NCBI GenBank assembly: GCA_036365515.1 | Contig: CM070876.1 | Span: forward strand, 92,501,800-92,565,799 | From: Torymus aiolomorphi | Lineage: Eukaryota > Arthropoda > Insecta > Hymenoptera > Torymidae | DNA: 64,000 nucleotides | Direction: 5' to 3' | Part shown: positions 11,428 through 23,852 of the stretch, one piece after another | How positions within the stretch are numbered: position 1 is the stretch's first letter | How the letters are laid out: each line of letters begins with the position of its first letter | Position numbers and translations under genes: made by a program | The notes under the pieces: generated by a model | Database searches by the model: none | Seen by the model: the letters and a program-made list of their open reading frames with translations, nothing else | What the model was told of the DNA's origin: nothing

Positions 11428-13012
11428 TTAAATGTCAAGAATTTCTTTCCAAATAATGTTATTAATTATAGATGAATTTTCTAAAAGATTTTCAATAAAT
11501 ATATTGTTAGGATTTTTACATCGGGATAAAGCAACATATAATTGGCCATGTGAAAATAAAGGTCGTCTAATGTAAATACCGAGAGAATTAAAACTTTGAC
11601 CTTGAGATTTATTTATTGTTATAGAAAAAGCTAATGCAACTGAAAATTGTTTTCTAAGAAGTGTAAACGGAAATGAAGAAGAATCTCCAGTATTTAATGT
11701 TATTCGTGGTATAAAAACTTCTTCACCAATTCTTTCCCCCGTAATTATTTCAGCTTTAATATTGTGATTAAATAAACCTGTAATTTTCAAGCGTGTACCA
11801 TTACTCATTCCTTCTGATATACTTATATTTCTAATTAACATTACAATAGCATTTATTGTTAATTTTAATTAATGTGGTGGTAGACCTTCTCTAATATTAT
11901 TAAGTAAGCGAATATTTTCAGTTAATTTTAAAACTTTTTAAAGAGAGGCCATAAATGAGAAAATTTGATTGTATCCTGTACTATACTGTCTCGGTAACCA
12001 TGTTTTAAGACTGGCAGAATTTGTCTAAAACCGGCTCCTAAACTATCAATTTACCACCAAATGGAACATCACAGTAACATATATCTTTGAGTGTTTGATG
12101 ATCAATTTCCAAAGCTTTTTTTGGGATCATTGATGCTTCATCCCAAACTATAATATCTACTTCCCGTAATTTTTTTTTATCTGATTCTAATTTTAGAAAA
12201 GCACTTTCAATACTGTTTAAATCTAAAGGAAGTCTAAAAGTACGATGACTTGTCATTCCTCTAGGTAATAAAATAGATACGATTCCTGTCCAAGCCATAG
12301 ATAAAATTTTTTTATTGAAAGATAAACAGTGATATATTAAAGTCTTGTATATGAAAGTTTTTCCTGAACCTCCAAGTCCATCAATAAAATAAATTTTATT
12401 TTTGTGAGTTATAATTTCATTAAAAATTAATCTTTGATTAGTAGTTAATTGATTAAACAACATTTCAAAAAGATTTTTACTGTTTGCTAAATTTTCAGGA
12501 CTTCCTTCGATATTATTTATTATTGGTTCAGGTAAACTATAATCTTTACAACTTTTATCTTCAGTTTGTAATATATTTTGAATGTGTGACAAAGCATTAT
12601 TTTCTTTATTTTCTTCCAAATCTTCAGCAAAAAAATTTTTGAATTTATTCCAAATTAAATTACCTTGAATATTTTCAGCTAAGATAAACCATGCAAAGAA
12701 TTTACGTAATAGAAAAGGATGCATGATATTACTTGCTTCATCAAAAATAATATAAATTTGGGTATCATCTCTATTAAACCCATAGCAAGTGCTGCTTCTT
12801 TATATGTTTCATATGAGACGTTATTAAATGTTCGTAAATCTTTAAAAGAAGTAGCATCTTTTATGCGGTTCAACAGTAATTTAAGAAAAAATCTTTCATT
12901 ATCTTTAGGTGAAACAATATTTAACCGCCCAATCGCATCAAATTGTTTATTGCGTTCTCTACGTTTCCATACTTTAGATTTGGTAAATCCATAATATCAC
13001 AATCATATGAGG
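11428..13012 (-). pseudogene. Helitron helicase (PIF1-like), broken
   Basis: Minus-strand pieces, in order. 13012 to about 12750 carries IVSPKDNERFFLRLLL and KDATSFKDLRTF, the part before the helicase. 12724-12038 (228 codons) carries Walker A GLGGSGKTF and Walker B VDIIVWDEASM. About 12030-11950 carries an FRQILPV motif. 11841-11428 carries INKSQGQSF and GQLYVALSR, the last PIF1 motifs. Frameshifts lie near 12730-12760 and 12040, and coding sequence is missing around 11842-11950. The HUH Rep domain is absent. Part of a dead Helitron. Confidence 0.8.
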
Positions 13013-13037
13013 GTGTGTTCTATTTTGTGTCCTACAT

Positions 13038-13790
13038 TATGTGTCACGTTATTAAAGGCATACCCTAATATGACTAAGGCTTACACTAAGACTACACGTA
13101 AAAAGGAAAGGCGAACTTATACAAATTTTTAAACGTGACCTTAGGAAGTGTGTACATAAGCGCTGTACTGTGCTGTACGGTGCGTTTCCGATACAGGTGC
13201 TGTTGGTGCATTGGCTACTTATAGAACTACGCCGCTGATTGGTTGATGTTTAAATACCGACCAATCAGAAAAGTAGTTCCGTAAGTAGCCAACGCACCAA
13301 TAACAGGGGCATCACGCAGCATAGCACAGTACAGTACCACACAGCGCTTACGTACACCCTCCAATGCATTTGATAATATTTAAGGTAGCTATAATTGTTT
13401 ATAAAATCACGAATGAGGTTATAAAAATAATTATCTTCAATTGGCTATAACTTTCTGGGTCTTGAATAATTTTGAATTTTTCCTTGGGCAAGTCCTCGTG
13501 AAAGAATAAAATGAGACCTTGATAATTTGGTTAAGAAACCAAAAAGATAGGGATTTATTATCAATAATTGTTTGTGCTATTTCTAAAATTTCGACATTTT
13601 GTTAAAAAAAATTATTTTGGTCATGTTAAATACACTATATTTATAGTATTAATGAATTATTATTTGATTAAACTATAATCATTAGTAACGTTATTAAAGC
13701 CATACCCTCATGTGATTAAGGCTTCTTACATGCAAAAAGGAACGGGGAACTTATAAAAATTTTTTAAACTTGACCTTATAATTGATAACA
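13038..13790. repeat. Direct repeats bracketing a palindromic element
   Basis: 13038-13143 and 13686-13790 are diverged direct repeats (ACGTTATTAAAG, CATACCCT, an AAGGCTT word, an AAAAAGGAA word and a TTTAAAC-TGACCTTA end). Between them lies a palindromic element (13148-13370) and AT-rich filler. No coding capacity. Confidence 0.6.
13148..13370. mobile_element. Small palindromic element (MITE-like)
   Basis: The left half (GTGTACATAAGCGCTGT, then TTGGTGCATTGGCTACTTA and GATTGGT) is mirrored by the right half (GATTGG in reverse, TAAGTAGCCAACGCACCAA, ACAGCGCTTACGTACAC). Arms are about 100 bp and the centre is a short AAATACC region. There is no open frame, so it would depend on another transposase. 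Confidence 0.7.
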
Positions 13791-13904
13791 TTTGATATTA
13801 TAATTATTTAATAATATAGAAACAACATCAATAATATTAACAATATCAAATCATTCGTAATATATATGGAATGTATAACAAAATGAGAAAAATAATACAA
13901 TATT

Positions 13905-14090
13905 AAGAGGAGGGGTAGGAGGAGAGGGGAGGAGATATTTTGAGGAGGAGGAGGGGGGAGGAGGGGTTTTGAGGATCAAATGCAATACTAAAAACTCCTA
14001 TTTCTAATCTCATTTTTCCGTTATTTTGAGGAGGGGTTGAGGAGGGGCTGTAAGGAGGGGGGAGGAGGGGGGAAGGGCTGGGTACCCTAC
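13905..14090 (+). repeat. Purine-rich (GGAGGGG)n tract
   Basis: GGAGG/GAGGGG repeats on the plus strand, interrupted near 13970-14030. The G-runs could form G-quadruplexes, but this is composition only. Confidence 0.85.
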
Positions 14091-14469
14091 AAGCCTCTTA
14101 CAACTATATACTATAGGAAGATATATATACACTCGTAATCGTATCGACATAACCTCACGCATCTCTCATCTCTAATAAACAAAAACAATGTTATTATGAA
14201 ATATGTACATACACAATATGTATACTATCACGGATTAATATTTAAATTATATCAAAGATCTCAGAAAGTGGACTGATGAAAAGAATTTATTTACGAGCAT
14301 CATCAATGAGATAATAACTTTTTAGGTAAGTATTTTAAAATATACATTGACAGTAGAAAGCAGAGATCAAGATGTAGTTCTGTTTTTATTTTTTTAAGTA
14401 CTGTCAGATCAGAACTTAGAAATTGAGTCTACCCCAACTATACGACTACAACAATACAAGAGTTTAGAT

Positions 14470-14890
14470 AAGTATAATTTTCAAGTAATTTGTCACAAAG
14501 ACATTATCTCTCATGACCAGTCGGGTGAAGGCTTTTCTTGAAACAAAGTTTATATTCTGTGTATAAATGGTTTATAGTTATGATTTGAAAAGTATCAAAC
14601 ATAAAAATTTTCTAATTTTAATTATTTTAAAAAACAAGTAATTCCACAATGCCATTTCACAATAAATTTTTATATTTTCTCACTTTTCAAATCATAACTA
14701 TAAATCATTGTATGAAGAATATAAACTTTGTCTCAAGAAAAATCTTCACCCGACTGGTCATGTTGCATACATAAAACATTGAAAATCCTTTACGATGAAT
14801 GAAATAGGTTTTGGACCTTTTCGCTTAACTTATATTATGAGAGATAATATCAAATGTGACAAATTACTTGCAATTAATTCTAACTATATA
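14470..14890. mobile_element. Palindromic element, about 0.4 kb
   Basis: AAGTAATTTGTCACA, CATGACCAGTCGGGTGAAG, ACAAAGTTTATATTCT and TTATAGTTATGATTTGAAAA in the left half recur as reverse complements in the right half (to about 14885). The right arm has about 90 bp of unmatched DNA between two of its blocks. No coding frame. Confidence 0.7.
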
Positions 14891-15067
14891 TTTTATTCAT
14901 TCTTGAAGGGGATATCTGATGTAAAATCCAAAGCTGTTAATATAACAGCTATAGATGTTAATTCTTAAAACCATATAATGTATCCGTAAGGTATTTTCAA
15001 TATATGGCTTTTGGTATATATCTAATTGAGTGAGGGATGTAAAATCCAAATTGTGTATCGTTGCGTA

Positions 15068-15084
15068 TTCCCCCCCCCCCCCTC
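15068..15084. repeat. C homopolymer
   Basis: A run of about 13-14 C near 15068 marks the change from AT-rich DNA to the GC-rich block that follows. Confidence 0.8.
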
Positions 15085-17470
15085 CCTCACAACGTCATTG
15101 CTCGCCCTGAGGGCTTCTAATTCGCGATAGAATCTCACGATCCGTTCCCAACTCCCACAAAAACCCTACTCTCGGTCCGGTAACGTGCGAGCGCGGTCAG
15201 AATTTAGTTTTGGGTGGGGCGCCAGACCACGGCGACGACGCGTTACCTCCTTCTCCTCTGCCTGGCTATCGACTCTTCCTCCTCTCTGGGCGTGGGCGGC
15301 GTTGCGACGGCCTGGGGCGGCCGATACCCTAGGTTACCACGGGAAAAAAAACAAATACGCGTACTGGGAAGCCGCGCGCGTAATTATTCGTACCCCGAAT
15401 AGTTCCTCACGTACACACAGGAAACCACGGAACAACAGAACAACACAACCACAGTAAAAGAGACTCCAAACGCAATTTAGTGAAAATGCCTTTAATTGGT
15501 AATCTGAACTTCTTCTCGCGGCGGTGGACAGTAAGCGCGGCACACGTATTTCGCGGACGCGGTTAACAAAATGACCGCTCCGGCCTCGCACGCCGGTTAT
15601 TCGCACACACGCGAGAGAGATCTGCTCCTACTTCCTCCCAGCTGGGAGTTATCGCTCGCAAATACACAAGAAATAGATAGAATTGAAGGTTGGGAGGCAG
15701 AAACAAAGTGCCTCCCGACGACAGCAACTAAAATCGTACCGTCGCTCGTCGCTGTCACTAGTACGGACCTTCCACTCTCTCTCTCTTTCTCTCTCTCCAC
15801 GGTGGCGTACACCGCGAGTCACAAGTTGGCGGTGACCCACTACTCTCTCTCCTGCCTTCTCCTTCTCTCTCTCTCCTGTCTTCTCCTCTCTCTCCTCTTC
15901 TGACTTTTTATACGTCCACTACTCTCTTTCTCTCTCTCCCTCCCTCTCTCTCTCTCCCTCCCTCTCTCTCTCTCAGCACTCACCCAAAACTACTATTCAA
16001 AACTCTCACCGAACTACTATTCAAAAAGAATCCTCACAAAAACTAAGACTGCGATGTGCACTAGGCGACAATCCAGGACTGAGTGAAGAAGAAGGAAGCG
16101 GTGCCTGCTCGCTTCCATCTTCTTCCTCGGTGGTGTCTCTCTTTTTCTCTCTCGCTCTCATTCAATCAGATAGGTCGGCGGGCAGGTTGGCAGCAGGTAT
16201 CGGCGCGCGTCGCGATTTTCTTTTTCCTTTTGTGGTAAAACTTATTTATTTAAACCAATTAGGGCTCTAATTACTCGCACGGTGGCTGTGATTGGCCATG
16301 CGCGACGGCAGCGATTGCCGAGTCGATCCCTGCTGCCACCTGTTGCGCGCGGAATTTGAAACGGCATACCTGTCTTAATTTTCTGCGCTTAGTGGCGGCG
16401 CGCCTTTAGACGACGGCGCGCCTTGATGCGGCGGTCGTCCCCTTATCGCTATTTCTCTCTCTCCCTCCTACATGTGCGCCGTTGCGCACGATCTCCCCCC
16501 CCCCCCTCTATGCTCCCGGCTATGTGCAGCGCGTAGGCTACCGAACTGGGCTTTCTCTCCCTTTCGCTCTCTTGCTCTCATACACATGTGCGCCGCTGCG
16601 TACTCTCTCTGACTCATACTCTTTCGGCTGTGTGCAGCTTGCAGGCTACGGAGCCGGATTCTCGCTCTTTCTCGCTCTCATGCGTCGCGGCTCGCGCTCG
16701 CTCTCTCCCTCTTATACATTATGTGTCGCTGCGCACGCTATCACCCTCAGTCATACTGGTGCGCCGCTGCGCACTCTCTCTCTCACTCTCTCTCGCTCCG
16801 CAGTGCGTAGACTGCCGCGGTCGCCTCCCCCTCTCCCTCAGTCCGCGCAGCATCGGTGCGTTGTCGCGTACTCCGTCTCTCTCTGTTTCGCGTCGTTGCC
16901 AGCCTCGTGGCCGTCGCGGAGCCTGTACGAAGTTCCGCGGCTCGTGTGTGTTAGTGCCGGTGTCGTGATGTGCGTGTAGTGGGTCGCGCGTAGGTGTGCG
17001 GCGGTGACTGGCATAACTCCTCGTCTGCTGCTGTGGAGCATCATGGCGACCGAACACACGTGGACACGCTCACATTAGGCGCACAGTGCTAATTACCGTG
17101 TGCGTCGTTTGCGACCGCGCGAACAGGTGGCTCGGCGATCATCACGCCTCATCTCGACCCGTCTCTCTCTCTCAGTTACTGCTCTTCGCCGTCGATGCTG
17201 ACTCCAGAGCGGTGCGAGCGCTGCAGGTTGTTGTCTCGTGAGTGTGTTGGTGTACCTCGACAAAATAAAAACCCCGAGATTAGCTATGAGTACAACCGTG
17301 TATGTCAGTGTCGAGGTTTCGCGTGTCACCCTCCGCCACATTTCGCATTCAATCGGCTAATCGCGTTTTTACTTTCCTCACGGAGGTGCAGAAAACGCAC
17401 ATCGTTACAATTGTTAATAAGTATAACAGTTAGAGGAATACCTCTACTTGTTTGCATTACTGATTGAGGT
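15085..17470. other. GC- and CpG-rich block with CT microsatellites
   Basis: Much richer in GC and CpG than the rest of the window. (CT)n tracts (15776-15980, 16450-16880, 17161-17172) equal dense GAGAG boxes on the minus strand. About 16470-16800 is a diverged tandem repeat (TGTGCGCCGCTGCG, then CTCTCTC, then TGTGCAGC...AGGCTACNGA). A TCAGT initiator-like word follows a CT run at 17172, and a GTGAGT donor-like word is at 17236. This could be the promoter and first exon of a host gene, but no coding exon follows. Confidence 0.4.
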
Positions 17471-18060
17471 AAATATATAATAAAACACTATTTAAAAATG
17501 GAAACAAATAGTCTTTTATTTTAATCATATAGTTCTTTATAGTTTTAATCATAGGTTCGAAAAGTTGTACTAGAATGAATTATTTCCATTAGTCATTTGT
17601 TAAAAAGTAATCATTACAACAGAAATGGAAAAAAATTCAAATTATTTTATTTTACTTACAATTATGAAGATAGCAATGTTTATTTTTATAACAAAACTTT
17701 CTACGAAAGTATAATATAAGGCAAGCATAAGGTGTTTCTGTAATATATAAAAATATGAATAAAAAACTTATACTCTATGAAAAGGAATACTAATAATAAA
17801 TAATTATTTTATTCTGACAATTTTATCTTACCGGTTCTATACAATAAATTAATTTGTCTATAAAAAGAAGAGTATATATACTATTATTATAAATAGCCAA
17901 AGGGATTTCTTGATACAATGAAAGTGTTATTCCATTTTTTTTACAAATACAGAAGCCTCACACGATGCAATTATCATCAAGTACTCACACGAAAATTAAA
18001 TCTATGCAATATGGTATCATCATTCTTTACCGTTATAAAACTTTTTAATTATTATTGAAA
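17471..18060. other. AT-rich non-coding DNA
   Basis: No gene, repeat structure or element end was recognised. Confidence 0.5.
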
Positions 18061-18066
18061 CTTTTT

Positions 18067-18171
18067 GTTTTGGAAAGGTTCGATGTTAATGAGTACATTG
18101 AGTTACTATTTGTGCAACGTTTCGATAAATAGTAACTCAATGTACTCATTAACATCGAACCTTTCCAAAAA
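18067..18171. repeat. Perfect 45-bp inverted repeat, 15-nt loop
   Basis: Left arm 18067-18111 (TTTTGGAAAGGTTCGATG...) and right arm 18127-18171 are exact reverse complements. The loop is about GTGCAACGTTTCGAT. No coding content. The perfect match suggests recent origin or gene-conversion upkeep. Confidence 0.9.
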
Positions 18172-18237
18172 AAATATTTAATAATCAGTGACAAAGAAGT
18201 TCTATGTATTATTGAAGCTCTTAGAAACTTGTGGAAT

Positions 18238-18996
18238 CTCCCTAAAATAACACTTTTAAAAAAAGTAAAACTTTGGCGAGTATAAGTGTATTTGTAATCT
18301 CTCTCCCTCTCCCTCTCTCTCTCCCTATCTCTCTCTCCCTCCCTCTCTCTCTCCTCCTCTCTGTTTCTCTCCCTCTTTCTCTCCATTTCTCTCTTTCTCC
18401 CCCTCTCTCCCCCAAAAGAATATCATAGTTTAAAACAAACACATGAAAGAAGTGGAATTAATTATTATTTTATATAGACAAGTACATTTTTGTGACATAG
18501 AAACATGGAATTATTTTTATAACAAAAAATCGTAAGTACTACTAAAAATAAACTCATGAAACTGGTGGAATCAATTAAGTGCAGGCAAGTCAATTATTAT
18601 AATAAAGAGAATTTTTAAAATAAAATTTGTTTAATATATATTTACTATAAAAATTTGTATAAAAAATAATTACGTCTAACAAAAAATATTACAAAAATAC
18701 TAACATAATAACTGTAATTGAAACACAAAAAGTAAAAAATTTTTGCGTAAACATTTTCGAAGTATAGATCATAGAAGTCACCACCCTCTAAAATAGTTTA
18801 ACCATGAGCTGTTATACATCATAAATTCATGTAAGTTTTTCTTACACAAGTCAATCTACCTATTATCTGCAAATATGAATTTTAATTAAACATCTTCTTA
18901 AACTGTTAATGTAATTTTTAAAATTTTGGGAAATTTTCTTTTAAAGACAGAAGATACTTACCGCACGCATCGTTTTGTAGTATTTAGGTAATCTAT
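18238..18996. repeat. Left arm of the inverted repeat enclosing element A
   Basis: This arm is the reverse complement of 36655-37379. It includes a CT-rich tract (18298-18415) matching the GA-rich tract at 37233-37315. The match stops at GTGTTATTTTAGGGAGATT on the outer side and at GATGCGT on the inner side. Non-coding. The minus-strand Arg/Glu-rich frames are CT-repeat artefacts. Confidence 0.85.
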
Positions 18997-19213
18997 CAAA
19001 TATTTATTTTTATATCATTATTTTTTGGAATAAGATTTATATATTATATTTTATAAAAACTTTTCAATTATATTATATCTATCTATTATATCTACTAATT
19101 TCACAAAAATTTTACATCAATCTTTATAATTTCTATAATTATAATTTTATTATAATTTCATTGTAATATCTTCATTACACAAATTCCTTATACAAATTGA
19201 ATAATTATTAATT

Positions 19214-20136
19214 TGTCACGATACGGCCTATCTCATTTTTTTTTCCTCTCTTCAATTAATTTATTAAATAAAAGGAAGAGAATTGAAAATAATGAGATCA
19301 CGCAAATTCCTCCCGGGTGACGAGTCGCGGTTGCCAAAAAGATCGAGGCAATTACAATAACAAAGCCATAAAACTTGAGATGTCGGATGACCGCCGTCGG
19401 CACGGAGCACAAAAGCGAGATGCGTTATCAGCTCCAAAACTAGCGCTGATAATGCATGAACGTGGTAACGAACATACCCGTGATTTATGACCCTGCGTGT
19501 ATCGATATCGGGCTCCGAACTATAGGAGATCGATATCGGTGCATAAGGTGGGGACCCAGGTACTTCACACCTGAATAAATAGTGTGACCATCCGGGCAGC
19601 GTAGAGTTATTAGTATTAGACCGGACCAGATAATTACGCTCGTAGATACGAGCCCGAAAGACTCCGAAAAGTTCATTGTAAAGGGCAGCGGCCCTCAGTT
19701 TAAGTTTTGCCCGCTAAGAGTGCAGCCCGGTTTTCCATAAAACAAATCGTTCGTTAGAGTAGTAGTTATTGTAAAAGCAGCACTAAAAATTATAAAAAGA
19801 GTTATTTCTGTGACCAATAAATAAAAGTGATTACAAGGAGTGTAGTATTAAACGAGATTTCCTACCATAGAAAGAGGTAGAAAGATATTGCAAACCCTAG
19901 GACAACAAATCAATAAACAACAATACAAAGTAAGTTATCTAAAAGGTTATTTATTTTTTTCCTGTCACTAAACTGTCGAGTCTGGACGAAATCCTACCCA
20001 TCCTCCTTGCCTTCTCACGCCACGCTAAAAGATAATCCACTTGCGTAAACCGCTCGGCGCAAAGTGGAAGTTACGCGCTCTCGATAATAAAGACGAATTA
20101 AATAAATAATTAAAGTTTTCATTTCGGGACGTCACA
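19214..20136 (+). repeat. 5' LTR of element A
   Basis: Starts TGTCACGATACGG and ends CGTCACA. AATAAATAAAAG near 19815 can serve as polyadenylation signal. AAAGTAAGTT (donor GTAAGT at 19930) could be a splice donor located inside the LTR. The 63-codon minus-strand frame in it is merely conserved between the two young LTR copies. Confidence 0.92.
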
Positions 20137-20149
20137 GCATATTAAAAAC

Positions 20150-20168
20150 TGGTGGCAGCGGTGGGATT
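20150..20168 (+). other. Primer-binding site, tRNA-Leu type (element A)
   Basis: TGGTGGCAGCGGTGGGATT begins with TGG and is complementary to the 3' end of tRNA-Leu(AAG) as I remember it (...AATCCCACCGCTGCCA plus CCA). It lies 13 bp after the LTR. The tRNA match is from memory and was not aligned. Confidence 0.75.
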
Positions 20169-23100
20169 ATTTTGTCACGACGGGAAAAATTAAAATTTTT
20201 CTTATTATTATTATTATCAAGTCAAAATTCACCTTTATTAAAGTTTAAACATTTTACATAAAACGGGAAAGAGCGTAACGTGAGGAAGCAAACCCTTTAC
20301 CCTTACCCGTAGTTGCACGTAGCACGTACCTGTTGCACGAGTGTGTTTTTTCTTCCTGTATTTTCTTAAAAATTATACATTTATACTAATATACGTATTA
20401 ATCAATATATTTTTCTTTGAAAATCATTTCAACTCCTTTTTTTATATATATAAATTAATAATTAACTATTTTAACAAATCGTTCGCATACAATTATTTTT
20501 TTTTTCCATTAGTGTATTTTTTTTTCCTTTCTTTTGATTATTTTAAACAATCTAGAATTTTATGTTCTCTTCTTGTTCCTAAAAATTGTATCAGAGAGAT
20601 ATCAAAATTAATTAACTATCACAATTCAATAATATTTTTCTTTAGGAATAATAAATAATCTTGCACTATTCAATCTTACCGATCATACAAATCGCGCCCG
20701 ACAAAAGTGCCAGTCGCAGATTTTTGAGCGACGGCTAATCACCCACTGTCTACACTTAATGACCTAGACAAATTTCTGGGAAAACACCAAACTCCTTTAA
20801 TGACCCTTGTTCGTCCCCACTGTATTAACTAGTTGAAAAGAACAAACACTTACTTTGAACTTACATGTGTATAACATATGTAATTCTTATAAATTTCAGA
20901 ATCATTGCATTTCAAAGATAGCGACTAAGCGCGTTATCTCCCCTTGCACCTTTCGTCCACATAATCGTGTGCAAGTTCGTTAAAGAATAAAAGATTTTGT
21001 TTTAATTATCGTCCACGCTAAAACAACCTTAAATAATTAACTAACAAAATTACAATTTAAATAAATATTGTTTTCATTTAACTAAATTTACTATTTTAAA
21101 TAATGTCAATATTTTTCTTCCATACATCCTAACATATATATTAACAAAAAAAATATAATAATCTCCAAATTTCGGATAATATAAAATCACAATCAAACAT
21201 TACCTCGTATTTTTAGAAAAAGAAAGGTAACAGAAAAACTTGTATACGTAATATCTCCCCTTGCATGTATCCAGCTGCTACTGCTCAGTGCAAGCAGAGA
21301 TAATGATTCTTCCACGTTCCCTGCAATTACTATGTCTTTTTCTTTAACTCTTAAAATTTTCTCGCATTAATAATATCTTTGTTACACAAGCCACAACTAA
21401 TCATTTATTTAACATATTTATTAACATTTAATATTCACTAATGTTATAAAATTAAAACTGAGAATCAATAAAACTTTGTATTAAAAATTAATTTTAAATA
21501 ATACTAAATAGATGAAACATATTAATAAATAATACTGACGGATACAAAAACTTTTTTTTAGACAATAACTAATAAAATTAGTAATTCGAATTAAATAAAG
21601 AGATAAACTAATCACACTATCGAAGTTATATTTATAACATCTGAAATAAAATTTTTGTTTAAAAACTTTTTGCTACTAAATTAACTATTGTATTTAACCT
21701 CTTTTTGTATAATTATTAAAGTCTATAATTATCCAATCTAATAAACCCCCACATAATAACATAATACAATAATAAAATCTAAATAACCAGGAGAATTATT
21801 TCTCATTTACAAAGCAATTATTAAATAACGATTTTACGCAAAAATAGTTATATTATCAAATACTAAAGATATCTTGATAAAAATTTTGTTTTTCAAACGT
21901 CTTAACAAATTTACGTACTAAAGATTACTCATGATTACAATAAAAACATATGTAACTTCCACATCTACGGTAGCCCTGCACTTGACAGATTTGTAGATAC
22001 GCGATCCAAACGAAAAACACATCGCTACGATTGACTCTCCCGATAAGAGTTTTCACTTTCTGCCTCGAAACAAATACACTCTAGTAACGATAATCAATTT
22101 CCTCTATATTGTTTTCTTTTGTTATACAGTCAATACTACAAAAAAAAACGAGAAATAAATTTTCTTTTCCCATCTTTTCGTCTTATATATAATAATTTAA
22201 TCTGAAATTATTTAACAAACTAATCTCAAGTCAGAACATAATTAACAATTTCAAAAATAGCAATTTCATTTTTACTAAATATAAACATAAATAATATAAA
22301 AACAAATAATATCTACTAAAAATAAAAGCACCTTCTCTAGTGAACTAATAATACTTATGCTACCATAAAAGAGATAGCGATTATAAATTCTTCTCCTTCC
22401 TACCGATTAACAATTTAACGATAAAAATTTATTTAAAAACCATATTATTTGCCAAAGGAAACTTTCATTTAATTACGTTAATGACTCAGCCCAATAGAGT
22501 ATAGTGTAAATAATAAATAAATAAGTTAAACTCTATTAATTTTTTCATTATTATTGCACGGAAATTTCTTTTTGTAATTTAATAAAATAAATAAATACGA
22601 AAAATATTTTTGTTAAATTATTAACACTAGTTAAATAATAATTAATTAATAATACAATTGATCATTTTTCAAGTCACAACTATTAAATTACTTAACCAAT
22701 TTTACCAAACCATCAACAAAAGGATTACAATAAAAACATTAAATAAATAATAAACTTAATAACTTATGAAGTTTAACAATTTATTATCATATATAAGTGA
22801 GATAACAAGAAAAACATAAATAACCCTAAACAAAGTAATAAAAAAAAAAAAACCCATAATATTTACATTTTAATAATCTTATACATCGACACAGTGTCTC
22901 ATCGAGGAATCAATTCAACTCCCATTTTTAAGGCTAAATTTTTGCTTTAAAACGATTCTTTTCTTTTATATACAAATAAATCCCCTATTACGTAAAAATA
23001 TCTTGACATATATTCTTTACCTTGGAATTACCTCGAAATAATAATTAAGGAAACCGTTTTCATCCCCAAAAATACACGAGCTTCCATCGTAGCTCGTACG

Positions 23101-23205
23101 TACTTATACGAAGTATAAAGACGAAAGGGAAAAACTGAATCCCTTGCGACCACGGCGTTTGAGCTGTGCGATAGGAAATTAGATCGAATTCCTAAAAACC
23201 TCTAC
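20169..23205 (+). other. Long AT-rich leader of element A
   Basis: About 3 kb between primer site and first ORF, strongly AT-rich and full of stops. A 105-codon Phe/Tyr/Asn-rich frame at 20341-20658 is composition-driven and not accepted as a gene. Unusually long for a retroelement leader. It may hold packaging or translation signals, but none was recognised. Confidence 0.6.
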
Positions 23206-23514
23206 ATGATACCCAATATCACCGAATCTATTTTTCACGAGGTCTCAAGGATCGAGTTCACAGACCTTTTTAACAGAATCAGAGATTTGGAAGAAACTGA
23301 CGACGACAATTGGCAGTGCCAGAGTTCTCTACAACGTCAGATTCTAGTGTTGGAGGACAAAACAAAGGAATTAAAAAAGACCCTCATCGAAGTCACTAGA
23401 ATCTGTCTAAAACTCACAGCATTTCTTGCCACCACCTACAAACAACCAGTGGGAAAGGAGGAGATTGACACCTTAACAACTGCTTTAGATCGCCTGACGA
23501 TTAATGGGCCATAG
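23206..23514 (+). CDS. Small coiled-coil accessory protein, element A (MIP family)
   Basis: 102 residues starting MIPNITESIFHEVSRIEF, with heptad-like Leu/Ile spacing at roughly 20-75 and a C-terminus ending LDRLTINGP. It resembles the two ORFs of element B (45940-46320, 47119-47490) in its MIP start, acidic/Leu-rich helical body and L-[ST]-[LI]-N end. It lies upstream of gag. Its 3' end overlaps the next ORF by 11 nt in another frame, a layout compatible with coupled translation. Function unknown. Confidence 0.6.
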   Translation: MIPNITESIFHEVSRIEFTDLFNRIRDLEETDDDNWQCQSSLQRQILVLEDKTKELKKTLIEVTRICLKLTAFLATTYKQPVGKEEIDTLTTALDRLTINGP

Positions 23515-23824
23515 TAGCAAACGAGCACGACACATAAAAAGGCAACTATTACAAAAAAGGAATGGACTTATTAAAATCATCAGAAGTCTGCTTAGGGATC
23601 CAAAAATTTCCACACTAATTTTTGGAGAATCATTCGAGTTCCCAGAAATTCCATTCCAGGAATTGGAAACGGAAGTAAACACCGACACCGAATACAGCAA
23701 CAAAGGAAATCAGTATTCTAATTCTACCAAACCAGCATCTACAGCCAGCCAGAACATAGGAAACCTACTCCAGTACCTGGAAGACTCCGACAAGGAAACC
23801 GATGTCCTCCAGGAGAACCAGTAA
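23504..23824 (+). CDS. Basic N-terminus accessory ORF of element A
   Basis: 106 residues. The N-terminus is strongly basic (SSKRARHIKRQLLQKRN), suggesting RNA binding or nuclear entry. The C-terminal half is acidic and Ser/Asn-rich (ELETEVNTDTEYSNKG). Its ATG lies inside the end of the preceding ORF. No domain is recognised. The matching position in element B holds an ORF (46401-46901) that also has an Arg/Lys-rich start. Confidence 0.5.
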   Translation: MGHSSKRARHIKRQLLQKRNGLIKIIRSLLRDPKISTLIFGESFEFPEIPFQELETEVNTDTEYSNKGNQYSNSTKPASTASQNIGNLLQYLEDSDKETDVLQENQ

Positions 23825-23852
23825 TAACTGGCCCGCAATCATCAAAAAGTGA

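Noticed and set aside
15185..17467. Many Arg/Ser-rich frames of 60-165 codons on both strands
   Set aside because: High GC and CT repeats lower stop frequency. No domain, no codon-position signal and overlapping frames on both strands.
18045..18442. Arg/Glu-rich minus-strand frames
   Set aside because: Encoded by the CT-rich tract within the inverted arm.
19485..19676. 63-codon minus-strand frame conserved at 35780-35971
   Set aside because: Conservation is only that of two young LTR copies of one element.
20341..20658. 105-codon Phe/Tyr/Asn-rich frame in the leader of element A
   Set aside because: AT-rich composition artefact without motif, and no counterpart in element B.
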